Below are positions 7,841 to 16,375 of a DNA stretch of 26,594 bases, in pieces; position 1 is the first letter of the stretch, and every line of letters begins with the position of its first letter. The position numbers were made by a program, and so were the translations under genes. Below the pieces are notes generated by a model. That model was given only the letters and a program-made list of their open reading frames with translations. It made no database searches and had not been told where the DNA came from. The DNA comes from G963677915 sp963677915 (GTDB taxonomy: Bacteria > Bacillota > Clostridia > Lachnospirales > Vallitaleaceae), in NCBI GenBank assembly GCA_963677915.2, contig CAXXGE010000026.1:1-26594 (forward strand), written 5' to 3'.

Positions 7841-8580
7841 CGGGCCAAATAAGGGCGCTCCTGGCATCGGTGAAAAATGGAGAAACCGATATGGATAAAG
7901 CGGTCAAGCAGCTGTCGGAACTGCCTTTCAAGGACTTGGGATTTGCTTCAATAGACAACCACAGGGAAATCAGGGTAGGCTATCCTGAAGTCATCTACTG
8001 CGAGGGGAAAACGGTGGAACATGTCAGGGACATCGTCGCTTATATGCTGGAAAAAGACAGCAATATCCTGGCTACCAGAGCCAACGACGAGATTTATGAG
8101 GCTATTCGGAAACTCACACCCGATGCAAGATACAACAAGCTGGGACGAACTGTGACAGTCAAGAAAAGGGAGCTGCCTGTACCGGACTCCTATATAGCGA
8201 TTGTCTGTGCCGGGACTTCCGACCTGCCGGTTGTGGAAGAGGCGAAGGAAACGGCGGAAATACTTGGGAACAAGGTGAAGATGGTAGCCGATGTAGGTGT
8301 AGCCGGGCTTCACAGGCTGTTTGCCAAGATGGATGTCATCGGCGGTGCAAAAGTCATTGTGGTCGCTGCCGGCATGGAAGGCGCGCTGGCAAGCGTCATT
8401 GGCGGCTTGGTTGACAAACCGGTCATCGCCGTTCCCACAAGTGTGGGCTACGGGGCCAACTTCAGCGGACTGGCTGCGCTGCTTGGCATGCTCAACAGCT
8501 GTGCTTCGGGTGTCAGTGTTGTCAATATCGACAACGGATTCGGTGCCGCCTATCAGGCTAGCATGATCAACCATCTGTAG
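7837..8580 (+). CDS. larB: LarB, nicotinate mononucleotide-adenylate carboxylase/hydrolase
   Basis: LarB catalyses the first step of nickel-pincer cofactor synthesis, carboxylating the pyridinium ring of nicotinic acid adenine dinucleotide and releasing AMP. The 247-residue protein has the usual N-terminal segment (LLASVKNGETDMDKAVKQL, then PFKDLGFASIDNHRE and GYPEVIYCEGKT) followed by an AIR-carboxylase (PurE-like) domain with VCAGTSDLPVVEEA, VADVGVAGLHRL, VVAAGMEGALASVIGGL and PTSVGYGANFSGLAALL. I place the start at the ATG at 7837 because its N-terminus then matches the family length (about 246 residues) and overlaps the corrected larE stop. It ends 57 bases before the hydrolase gene. No larA (the racemase itself) or larD transporter gene is in the window. 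Confidence 0.9.
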   Translation: MTGQIRALLASVKNGETDMDKAVKQLSELPFKDLGFASIDNHREIRVGYPEVIYCEGKTVEHVRDIVAYMLEKDSNILATRANDEIYEAIRKLTPDARYNKLGRTVTVKKRELPVPDSYIAIVCAGTSDLPVVEEAKETAEILGNKVKMVADVGVAGLHRLFAKMDVIGGAKVIVVAAGMEGALASVIGGLVDKPVIAVPTSVGYGANFSGLAALLGMLNSCASGVSVVNIDNGFGAAYQASMINHL

Positions 8581-8637
8581 AGCAGCAATCTGGAAAGTGA
8601 TATAATTGAAATATATCAAGTGAAGCGAGGGATTGGT

Positions 8638-9519
8638 ATGTTGGTTTTACCTACCGGACTGGTCAATCGGATATTCAAAAGCCTTCGGGCCTATAACAAG
8701 GCAGCTGAAGGGATAAATATCGAGAACTATACCATCTGCCGCGAAGACGGAAGCGGCATAGATGTGCATCTTCTCTATCCGGAAATGAAGGAAGGGAAGC
8801 TGCCTTGCCTTGTCTATTATCATGGCGGTGGCTTCCAGATAGGGATACCGCCTAACCTGTTCAGACGCCTTTCCAGGTATGTACTGGAAGCGGGCTGTGC
8901 GGTCGTGTCACCGGATTACCGTCTGGCAGGAGAGGCGCCTTTCCCGGCAGGTTTCCATGACGCTTATGATGTATTGCTGTGGACAGCGGACAACTGCCAA
9001 ATGCTGGGCATCGACCCTGACAGGCTTGCCGTCGGCGGAGACAGCTCGGGAGCCAATCTGGCAGCAGCCACGGCTCTTGCAGCAAGGGACAGCCATGGAC
9101 CTGGAATCTGTTTCCAAATGCTGCTTTATCCGACCCTTGACTACAAAATGAAAAGCAAGTCCATGGCACTGTTCGACAGGACACTGCTGTGGAACTCAAA
9201 GAAGAACAAGCGGGTCTGGGACGTCTATTTGAGAGACGGCGCACACGGGATGCATGCCTATGCCTCCCCCCTGTATGCAGAAAGCTTTGCAGGGCTGCCG
9301 GACGCATATATTGAAATAGCCGAGAGGGATTGCCTGAGGGATGAAGCCATCCTTTACGGCAGGGAACTCGAGAAAGCCGGTGTGGATATCGAAATGAGAA
9401 TGCTGGGGAACGCCCATCATGGTTACGACAATTTGCAGGGATACGGTCCTGTGAAGAAACTCGTGGATAAGCGTATCCTGGCTCTTAAGCGCGCATTGGC
9501 AGGTGATGACGATGCCTGA
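8638..9519 (+). CDS. Alpha/beta hydrolase, hormone-sensitive-lipase (family IV esterase) type
   Basis: A serine hydrolase of 293 residues, probably cytoplasmic: no signal peptide is seen. The oxyanion-hole motif YYHGGGFQIG marks the hormone-sensitive-lipase family. The nucleophile is Ser in GGDSSGANLA, the acid is probably the Asp of ERDCLRDEA, and the catalytic His lies in NAHHGY. It likely hydrolyses short acyl esters; the substrate is unknown. I chose the ATG at 8638, six bases after a GAGGG site, over the GTG at 8620, which overlaps that site. The stop overlaps the start of the next gene, a predicted acyltransferase, by 8 bases, so an esterase and an ester-forming enzyme are probably made together. 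Confidence 0.85.
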   Translation: MLVLPTGLVNRIFKSLRAYNKAAEGINIENYTICREDGSGIDVHLLYPEMKEGKLPCLVYYHGGGFQIGIPPNLFRRLSRYVLEAGCAVVSPDYRLAGEAPFPAGFHDAYDVLLWTADNCQMLGIDPDRLAVGGDSSGANLAAATALAARDSHGPGICFQMLLYPTLDYKMKSKSMALFDRTLLWNSKKNKRVWDVYLRDGAHGMHAYASPLYAESFAGLPDAYIEIAERDCLRDEAILYGRELEKAGVDIEMRMLGNAHHGYDNLQGYGPVKKLVDKRILALKRALAGDDDA

Positions 9520-10772
9520 CAGACAATGGTACAAACTGGATAATGCGGGCAAACTATACCCTTCTATCGCGACAACGAGGCGGAGCACCGTTTTCCGCAT
9601 GACAGCCAGAAACGGATGACACCATCGATCCTGAAAGGCTTCAAAAAGCCCTGGACATGACGGTGGAAAGATATCCCTACTTCAAAGTAAATCTGAAGCG
9701 GGGGCTTTTCTGGTATTACTTCGAGGAGGCGGTCAGGGGGCCGAAAGTCCAGCAGGAAACCTTCTATCCCTGTATGTTTCTCAAGTTCAAGAAGCAGAAG
9801 ACATTTCCGTTCCGCGTCCTATATCATCAGAGCAGTATACACTTCGAGATATCCCACAGCATTACAGACGGCTACGGTGCGATGACGTTCATGAAGACCC
9901 TTTTAACCGCCTATTACAATCTGGAGAGCGGGCCGGAGGGGATGCCAAGTGATGAAGAATGGGAAGATGCCTTTAAAAAGCACTATAAGAAGGGCGTGCC
10001 GGTTCCCGAAAAACACCGAAAGGGCCGTTCATTTCCCATTTATGCTGTCTGAAAAGGGAACCTACCATTTGCTGACGGGGATCATTCCGCTTGAGCCCAT
10101 GAAGGCGATGGCCAAAGACAATGGATGCACGATGACGGTACTTGTAACGTCGCTGTATTTCGACGCGATCCAGGATTATATCAGATCCCTTGAAGCGGGT
10201 AAAAGAAAACGGCTGCGAGGGAGGGTCGTCATGAACATACCTGTCAACTTGAGGCAGATGTACCCATCCAAAACGATGAAGAACTTCTTTGTCAGCTTGA
10301 CCCCGGAAATCGATCTGAGGCTTGGGGATTACGGACTGAATGAAACTATAGACTATCTGAGAGGCTACATGGCGCTGAATCTCAACGAAAAGAACATCAG
10401 CCGTTTCATCTCAAGGAACGTGAAGAACGAGAGGATGCCCATTGTGAAATTGCTTCCCTTGTTTTTGAAGAATATGATCATGCCCGACACTGTACGCTAA
10501 GTACGGAGAATCCGGATATACAAGCAGCGTCTCCAACCTGGGCATCATCAGGCTGCCCGGGGATGTGCAGGAGCGGGTGGAGGCCTTTGAATTTTATCCT
10601 GCACCAAGCGAGATCAACAAAGTCAAGATGTGCATTGAACGCATACAAAGACAAGCTGTACATCAGTTTTGGAAATACGACAGACGATACAAGCATTGAA
10701 AAACACTTTTTCAGACACTTGCGGAAGGCCGGCATACCGGTCAAGGTCGAGACAAACAGACGTGAGGGATAG
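9512..10772 (+). CDS. Acyltransferase with HxxxDG motif, condensation/alcohol-acetyltransferase type (frameshifted)
   Basis: The protein starts MPDRQWYKLDNAGKLYPSIA, typical of small proteins related to alcohol acetyltransferases and condensation-like (CAT-fold) acyltransferases. It then has ALDMTVERYPYFKVNL, and the catalytic HSITDGYG (9855-9878) fits the HxxxDG signature. The C-terminal half has VVMNIPVNLRQMYPS and TSSVSNLG, the latter like the structural motif near the end of such enzymes. Four breaks are explained by extra bases: AAA at 9608, GGG at 10024, CCC at 10477 and one near 10631. The 1261 nt then become 1257, or 418 residues. It probably transfers an acyl group from CoA to an alcohol or amine; the substrate is unknown. 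It overlaps the esterase gene by 8 bases and is followed after 12 bases by the zinc-ribbon protein. Confidence 0.72.
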
Positions 10773-10784
10773 GAGGTGCTGTTT

Positions 10785-11520
10785 ATGGCTTATTGCCCGA
10801 AATGCGGTGTTGAGGTGGACGATGATGTAAGAAACTGTCCGCTGTGCAGGTTTCCCGTTCCGGACATCAGGAGCGCTTCGGATCCGGTGAGTGGCCAGAA
10901 TATGGCTGAGGGACGCTATCCAGAGCCAAGCAACATATACAGGGAACACAGGCAGGCAATCAAGAATCTGGCGTTTTTTGTCTTTGCGACGATTGCAGTC
11001 AGTGCCATGATTGTTCTGGGCGTTATCAAGTTCATCAGACCTGATTTGGGCCCGCTGGTTTCCTATGTATTTATCTGTGTGCTGTCATCGATTCTATATG
11101 TGTATTTTTCGCTGGGCTTTCTCAAGCGGTCCTACAATAATAGCGGGGATTTTCCTGACAACGGTGTTTCTGACGAAATACCTGTCGGACATGGGGAGCG
11201 GTCCGGGTTGGTTTGTTATACCGGCGCTGCCGATCATCATATGGGTATTCCTGAATGTTTTGACTCTGGACTTGCTTTTCACTCACAGCAACAAGAAGGA
11301 CAGGGTAGGATTCATGCCGATGGTCGCATTGATTGCTAGTGCGAGCATATGCATTGGCATCGATGTCGTCATATCTTTTTATATTCATAACGCTGTTAAG
11401 CTGACATGGTCCCTGGTCGTAGCGGCCAGTGTCCTGTCGGTTGCATTTATCATGCAGACGGTTATCCGGTTGCTGCCGGAACGTTTGAAAAATGCCATAT
11501 CAAGGAAGATGCATCTTTAA
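10785..11520 (+). CDS. Zinc-ribbon multi-pass membrane protein (DUF6320-like), frameshifted
   Basis: The N-terminus is a zinc ribbon (CPKCG at residue 4 and CPLC at residue 18), followed by a polar linker and then hydrophobic helices: AFFVFATIAVSAMIVLGV, LVSYVFICVLSSILYVYF, WFVIPALPIIIWVFLNVL, two more, and a short basic tail. One extra G in the run at 11142-11145 explains the only break, since the frame then continues NNSGIFLTTVFL. The corrected length is 735 nt, 244 residues. I place the start at the ATG 8 bases after an AGGAGG site, not at the GTG within that site. The arrangement resembles DUF6320 proteins, which I recall as occurring beside alpha/beta hydrolases and acyltransferases. Function unknown; a membrane role in the preceding enzyme pair is possible. 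Confidence 0.65.
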
Positions 11521-11550
11521 GTTTACTCACATACAATAAGGAGGATTATT

Positions 11551-13320
11551 ATGGCTGACAAAAGTAGAAACAGGTTTTTGAAGCTGATAGACTACCTGGT
11601 GGGGCTGGCCATTTCCAGCTCAAGACGTTTCCCTGTGTCGATAGCATTGTCTGTTGCGGCGGTCGTGCTGGGCATCATCATCAACCACACGGATTTGACG
11701 ATGGAGGGTGCTTTGGGGCGGGTGGTGCTTGTGCTGCTGTTAGGCATCCCGCTCTGTTCAACTGCACGCCTTGTATGTGAAAGGTACGAAATCACCGGCC
11801 ATTATCCAGCTGTTTGGCATGATGGTACTTGTTGGTCTGGGCGCTGTCTATTACCTCCTTATGCCGGAACGCTTGGACGGTGCTTTCAGGCTCAGGTACG
11901 GCCTCTTTATGGCTGTCTTCGTCATCTCGTTCACACTCTTGCCGTATATCGGAAAGAAGCGGCATTATTCGATCTATGTGCTGAAACTGGTGCAGGGATT
12001 CTTTACAACCTATCTCTATACAGCGGTCATCGCAGCAGGGCTTTCGGCTATTCTCGGAGCCATTGATTTCCTTCTCGGTATTGATGTGAGCAGTGAGATT
12101 TATGGCGATGTATGGATGATTGCGGCGGGCATCTTCGGTCTGTTGCTGTTTTACGGGAAAGTACCGAAGAAGGACGCAGAATTCAATGCAGACAGTTATC
12201 CGGTTTTTTTCAGGGTGCTGTTTGTCAATATTATCATGCTGCTGCTGACCTTGTTTACGGTTGTCTTTTATATTTATCTGGTCCAGGTCGCTGCTTGGAC
12301 TGGGGCGTGCTTAAAGACCTGATCAGCCGTATCATCCTGATGTATGGATTCATCGGCGCCTTTCTCTATATGGCTGTCATGCCCCTGGTTGAAAAAAGCA
12401 AGTGGGTCAGACACTATGTCTTCCTGTATCCATTCGTTTTCATCATGCCGCTGGTCATGCTGTTCATATCCCTCTTTAAAAGGGTGGGACAATACAGCTG
12501 GACGGCCAACAGGTATCTCGTCCTTATGGCCGGCATTTGGCTTGTGTTCGTACTTGTATACGGCATCGTCTCCAATTTCAGTAAAAAGCCGGTTCTTGAG
12601 CAGCGGATCGTTTCTGTGATGTGCATCCTGCTGCTGGTAAGTGCGCTTGGACCACAGGGTGCCATTGCCGTTTCCAACAGGGGACAGGCTTCAAGGCTTG
12701 AAAAGACGCTGGACGAATACGGTATGCTAGGTGCGCTTCCGGACAGGGTGATCATCCCGAACAAGGATCTCGACAAGGACAAGATGGAAAATATCCGAAG
12801 TATGGTCGGTTATCTGGGTGAATTCAGAGGACTGGAAAAGGCAAGCATACTTCCACGGGATTTCAAACTAGATGATATGGAAGAAGTTTTCGGTTTCGAC
12901 ATAAGCTACTATTACTACTATGATACAATCGAACGCATGCCAAGGGAGTATGTCAGCTACTATTATGACGGTGATTATTTCATCGACATCAGGGGCTATG
13001 ATGCAGCACTTACATTCGATTCGGGCATGGGCATGGAAGCTTCGAGAACGATCGAGGCATATGATGCGGTCGTGACCATCACGCCGGAAGGTGTGGATGT
13101 GGAGCTCGGAGGCATCAAGTATCCGACTGTCCGGTTCGATGAACTGCTTGCTGATTTCGAACCTGAAGATTCCGGCCGAATCGAAACAGAAATGCTTATC
13201 GAGAAACGCTACGGGTTCGGCCGCATGATGCTGGCGCTCAAAAATGCCAGTGGTACAGTCGATGGGGAAGAGGTCAGAATCGAGTTCATCAACGGTTCCC
13301 TTTACTTTGATTTCAAATAG
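11551..13320 (+). CDS. DUF4153 multi-pass membrane protein (frameshifted)
   Basis: About 589 residues: some ten hydrophobic helices in the first two thirds, then a soluble extracytoplasmic-looking domain with Tyr and Asp clusters (SYYYYYDTIE, YYYDGDYF). The run of NRYLVLMAGIWLVFVLVYGI, then a final helix, then LGPQGAIAVSNRGQ is the usual core of DUF4153 proteins; their function is not known. The ATG follows an AAGGAGG site. Two breaks are present. The first, near 11769, is explained by an extra C in CC (frame then reads ARLYVKGTKSPAIIQ). The second, near 12298, needs one missing base or two extra ones, so it differs in type from the others. Either repair gives a length divisible by three. It belongs to the same gene run as the zinc-ribbon protein and glucosidase. 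Confidence 0.78.
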
Positions 13321-13340
13321 CTTTAGATCGGAGGGTTTTC

Positions 13341-15008
13341 ATGAACAGAAAATGGTGGCACAACGCTGTTGTATATCAAATCTATCCAAGAAGCTTCAAT
13401 GACAGCAATGGTGACGGCATCGGGGATATCCCCGGCATCATCGAAAAGCTGGACTATATAGCCGGTCTCGGTGTCAATGTCATCTGGCTCAGCCCTATTT
13501 ACAAGTCTCCAATGGACGACAACGGCTATGATATATCTGACTACATGGACATTGCACCTGAGTTCGGGACAATGGCTGATGTGGAGGATTTGATCGAGAA
13601 GGCAGCCGACAGAGGCATAAAAATCGTCATGGACCTTGTGGTGAACCATACAAGTGATGAGCACCCCTGGTTCATCGAGTCGAAAAGCTCCAAGGACAAT
13701 CCGAAACGGGACTGGTACATCTGGAAGGATCCCAAGCCTGACGGCAGTGTGCCGAACAACTGGGGATCCCATTTCACCCGTTCCGCTTGGGAATTCGATG
13801 AAAAGACAGGGCAGTACTATCTGCATCTTTACAGCAAGAAGCAACCGGACCTTAACTGGGCCAATCCTGAAGTGAGGAAAGCTGTGTTCGATATGATGCA
13901 TTTCTGGCTGAAAAAAGGCATCGGCGGCTTCAGGATGGATGTTATCAACATGATCGGCAAAAGCTCCGATTACCCTGACGGTGCCCTGCTTGATGAAGGC
14001 GTGGCAGGTTTCGACCAGTGGGCGAACAATTCACTCACACATCAGTATTTACGGGAGATGAACGCGGAGGTCCTGTCTAAATACGACATTCTTACCGTGG
14101 GTGAAACCCCTTATGTAACCCCCTTCGAAGGTAGGCTTTATTCACATCCCGGCAGGCATGAGCTGGGGATGATTTTCCAATTCGAGCATATGGGTGTGGA
14201 TAAGGAGAATGAACTGGGCATCAGGAAACCGATTGACCTGGCCGAGCTGAAGCGCATCATGGGAAGATGGCAGGATGGCCTGAACGGAAGAGGATGGAAC
14301 AGCAATTATTGGTCCAACCACGACCAGCCCAGGGCGGTATCGCGGTTTGGCGATGACGGTGCGTTCAGGGAGGAAAGCGCCAAGATGCTGGGTACCACGC
14401 TTCACATGATGTTCGGCACACCATATATCTATCAGGGCGAGGAGCTTGGACTGACCAATACCTACTATGAAACGATTGACGACTACAACGACCTGTTCGA
14501 CCACTACAAATACGATTTGATGACAACTGATTTCGGCATATCCAATGAGAAAGCCATGGCGACGATCAGGTACTTCTCGAGGGACAATGCCAGGGTGCCT
14601 ATGCGCTGGTCCTCTGAGGAAAACGGCGGTTTCACCACGGGGACACCGTGGCTGAAGATAAATCCCAACTACAAGGAAATCAATGCAGAGAAGGAACTGG
14701 CTAACAAGGACTCTGTCTTCTACCACTACAGGAAGCTGGTGGCCCTCAGAAGGGACAGCGAGTACAGCGATGTCATTGCCTACGGCAGGCATGCGCTCGT
14801 GCTTCCCGATGACAAGGCTGTCTATGCCTACACAAGGATGCTGGACGGTAAAGAACTGCTGGTTGTTTCGAATTTTACAGGCGAGGAGCAAAAAAGAAGC
14901 CTTGAAGGCAAGGCTGTGAAAGTCGTCCTTTCGAATTATGACGACAGCAGCACGATGCTTCAAGACCTGACGCTAAGGCCCTATGAATCGGTGGTCTACG
15001 AGATTTAA
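13341..15008 (+). CDS. Oligo-1,6-glucosidase / alpha-glucosidase (GH13)
   Basis: A 555-residue cytoplasmic enzyme that releases glucose from isomaltose-type oligosaccharides. Conserved GH13 regions are all present: DLVVNHTS (residues 98-105), FRMDVINMIG with nucleophile Asp200, VGETP with acid/base Glu255, and SNHDQPR with the stabilising Asp328. The QPDLNW motif (168-173) is characteristic of the oligo-1,6-glucosidase subfamily, and the Val after Asp200 is the residue associated with alpha-1,6 over alpha-1,4 preference. A GXDGXGD-type calcium-binding loop (DSNGDGIGD) is seen at 21-29. The ATG follows a GGAGG site. Intact, unlike the genes just upstream. It ends 11 bases from the convergent pcm gene. 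Confidence 0.92.
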   Translation: MNRKWWHNAVVYQIYPRSFNDSNGDGIGDIPGIIEKLDYIAGLGVNVIWLSPIYKSPMDDNGYDISDYMDIAPEFGTMADVEDLIEKAADRGIKIVMDLVVNHTSDEHPWFIESKSSKDNPKRDWYIWKDPKPDGSVPNNWGSHFTRSAWEFDEKTGQYYLHLYSKKQPDLNWANPEVRKAVFDMMHFWLKKGIGGFRMDVINMIGKSSDYPDGALLDEGVAGFDQWANNSLTHQYLREMNAEVLSKYDILTVGETPYVTPFEGRLYSHPGRHELGMIFQFEHMGVDKENELGIRKPIDLAELKRIMGRWQDGLNGRGWNSNYWSNHDQPRAVSRFGDDGAFREESAKMLGTTLHMMFGTPYIYQGEELGLTNTYYETIDDYNDLFDHYKYDLMTTDFGISNEKAMATIRYFSRDNARVPMRWSSEENGGFTTGTPWLKINPNYKEINAEKELANKDSVFYHYRKLVALRRDSEYSDVIAYGRHALVLPDDKAVYAYTRMLDGKELLVVSNFTGEEQKRSLEGKAVKVVLSNYDDSSTMLQDLTLRPYESVVYEI

Positions 15009-15019
15009 CATCTCATAAT

Positions 15020-15607
15020 TTATATTTCATATTTGCCAACAAGGGGCACGAACCGGACGGCTTCGATTGCATTGACTGTGATGTTGCCGTCCTTGTCTTT
15101 CCTGACCTGCAGCAGTTCCTGTGCAAACGCGTCTCCGACTGGAATGACCATAATCCCTTCCGGAGCCAGCTGTTCGAGAAGCTCATCCGGGATCTTGCTG
15201 GCTGCAGCGGTAACCATGATTCGGTCGAAGGGTGCTTTCTCCGGAAGACCTGAAGAGCCGTCGCCTTCGATGAAATGTACGTTGCTGTAGCCCAATTCGT
15301 GAAGCCTTTTTTTGGCGAGTTCCATGAGGGGCACGATTCTTTCCATGGTGTAAACCTCTTTGGAGAATTCGGCCAGAAAAGCGGTCTGGTATCCGGAACC
15401 GGTGCCTATTTCAAGGGTCTTTAGCCGGGTGTTCGGTTCAAGCAGCTGAGTCATGTACAATACTAAGGAAGGCTGTGAAATCGTCTGGCCATATCCAATC
15501 GGCAGCGCCGAATCGAGTACTGCCAACTCCTTGTCTTCTTCAAGGAAAAAACGGCGGTCAAGCGTTGAGAAGAATGCGGTTATATCCGGATTATTGTTTT
15601 TACTCAT
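15020..15607 (-). CDS. pcm: Protein-L-isoaspartate O-methyltransferase-like enzyme
   Basis: A 195-residue SAM-dependent methyltransferase. PCMT repairs isoaspartyl residues in damaged proteins by methyl transfer. The segment before the SAM site (LPIGYGQTISQPSLVLYMTQLL) is diagnostic of the family. SAM motif I is LEIGTGSGYQTAFLAEF, then the acidic EGDG motif, then FDRIMVTAAASKIPDELLEQLAPEGIMVIPVG. It is somewhat shorter than the E. coli enzyme but complete. The start overlaps the end of the upstream DUF434 gene by 8 bases, so the two are probably translated together. Confidence 0.88.
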   Translation of the reverse strand: MSKNNNPDITAFFSTLDRRFFLEEDKELAVLDSALPIGYGQTISQPSLVLYMTQLLEPNTRLKTLEIGTGSGYQTAFLAEFSKEVYTMERIVPLMELAKKRLHELGYSNVHFIEGDGSSGLPEKAPFDRIMVTAAASKIPDELLEQLAPEGIMVIPVGDAFAQELLQVRKDKDGNITVNAIEAVRFVPLVGKYEI

Positions 15608-16322
15608 GTGACATCAACCTCACAATCCAAGCGTGTCCGATATGCTGCTCGACGATGTAGGTTGTCAGATTCAGCCAACTCTTACAATTGTCGATAACGG
15701 CGGAATCGCTGGTTACTATGCGCTCTTTGCCGAAGAGTGCTGTGTCTGCGTTTGGAACCAACTCAACCCGTACATCGGTAGACCAATTGACTGACTTTTC
15801 AAGTATCAGCTTTTTCAGGCGTCCGGAGTTGGATACTGGTGCATCGAGATAGAAGACGGCTTCGGTGATGCCCAGCTCCCGAAAAGTCAGTTCAATAAGT
15901 TCCAGTGCCTGAAAGGTCCGCCTGATTGGTTTGTAAGTGCCACGCAAACCGGCCAAATCTCTCAGGGTGCCATCGCCGCAGCGAATGACAGGACTTCCGG
16001 AGAGTGCGACTTCAAGGGTTACAATCAGATTGAAACCATCGATAAGGAGAGGGCCTTCTCGTGCCTGGTTTGTGTCAAGCCGGTGGCTGGCACGATACCT
16101 GTATTGGGCAGTGGAGGAGGTGGCACGGCGCAAAGCGTTGCGCTGCCTTAGAGTCAACTGATAGTGGTTGCCGATGAATTCGGATGCGGATTCAATATTG
16201 TAGCCTCTGTCGAGCAACCAATGGAGCTCAATCTGGGCATGAAGAAGCAATTCCAAAGCACTGTTTGAAAAAACAAGTTGATCATCTGGATGGAATCCTC
16301 TGCGAGTTATTTTTGACGACAT
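15600..16322 (-). CDS. DUF434 domain protein with C-terminal PIN/NYN-like domain
   Basis: 240 residues in two parts. The N-terminal part (RGFHPDD, LHWLLDRGYNIESASEFIGNHYQLTLRQRNALRRA) matches the DUF434 pattern. The C-terminal part (LLIDGFNLIVTLEVALSG, RCGDGTLRDLAGLRGTYK, FYLDAPVSNSGRL) looks like the domain usually paired with it (DUF5616); its Asp residues and DGFN motif recall PIN/NYN nucleases, which is my inference. The function is unknown in the literature I recall. The ATG follows a GGTGG site. It overlaps pcm, which suggests a possible link to protein or RNA damage. Divergent from DUF6062, with 53 bases between. Confidence 0.72.
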   Translation of the reverse strand: MSSKITRRGFHPDDQLVFSNSALELLLHAQIELHWLLDRGYNIESASEFIGNHYQLTLRQRNALRRATSSTAQYRYRASHRLDTNQAREGPLLIDGFNLIVTLEVALSGSPVIRCGDGTLRDLAGLRGTYKPIRRTFQALELIELTFRELGITEAVFYLDAPVSNSGRLKKLILEKSVNWSTDVRVELVPNADTALFGKERIVTSDSAVIDNCKSWLNLTTYIVEQHIGHAWIVRLMSHE

Positions 16323-16342
16323 GACATCACCACCTATATAAT
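16313..16342 (+). promoter_or_regulatory. Sigma-A promoter for the DUF6062 gene
   Basis: TTGACG (16313-16318) and TATAAT (16337-16342) are 18 bases apart, a near-consensus pair. The -35 box lies within the first codons of the divergent DUF434 gene, so the two promoters overlap. A GAGGAGG ribosome site follows before the ATG at 16376. Confidence 0.7.
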
Positions 16343-16343
16343 G

Positions 16344-16352
16344 ATTATATCA
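16344..16352 (-). promoter_or_regulatory. Extended -10 promoter for the DUF434-pcm pair
   Basis: On the minus strand TGA precedes TATAAT (16349-16344), an extended -10 element 21 bases before the ATG at 16322. I see no good -35 box. It overlaps the transcribed start of the divergent gene. Confidence 0.45.
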
Positions 16353-16375
16353 CATAGTAAATGAGGAGGTACGAT

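Noticed and set aside
7492..8580. Bifunctional LarE-LarB fusion protein
   Set aside because: One extra G in a short run accounts for it; the repaired sequence has an ordinary ATGA overlap.
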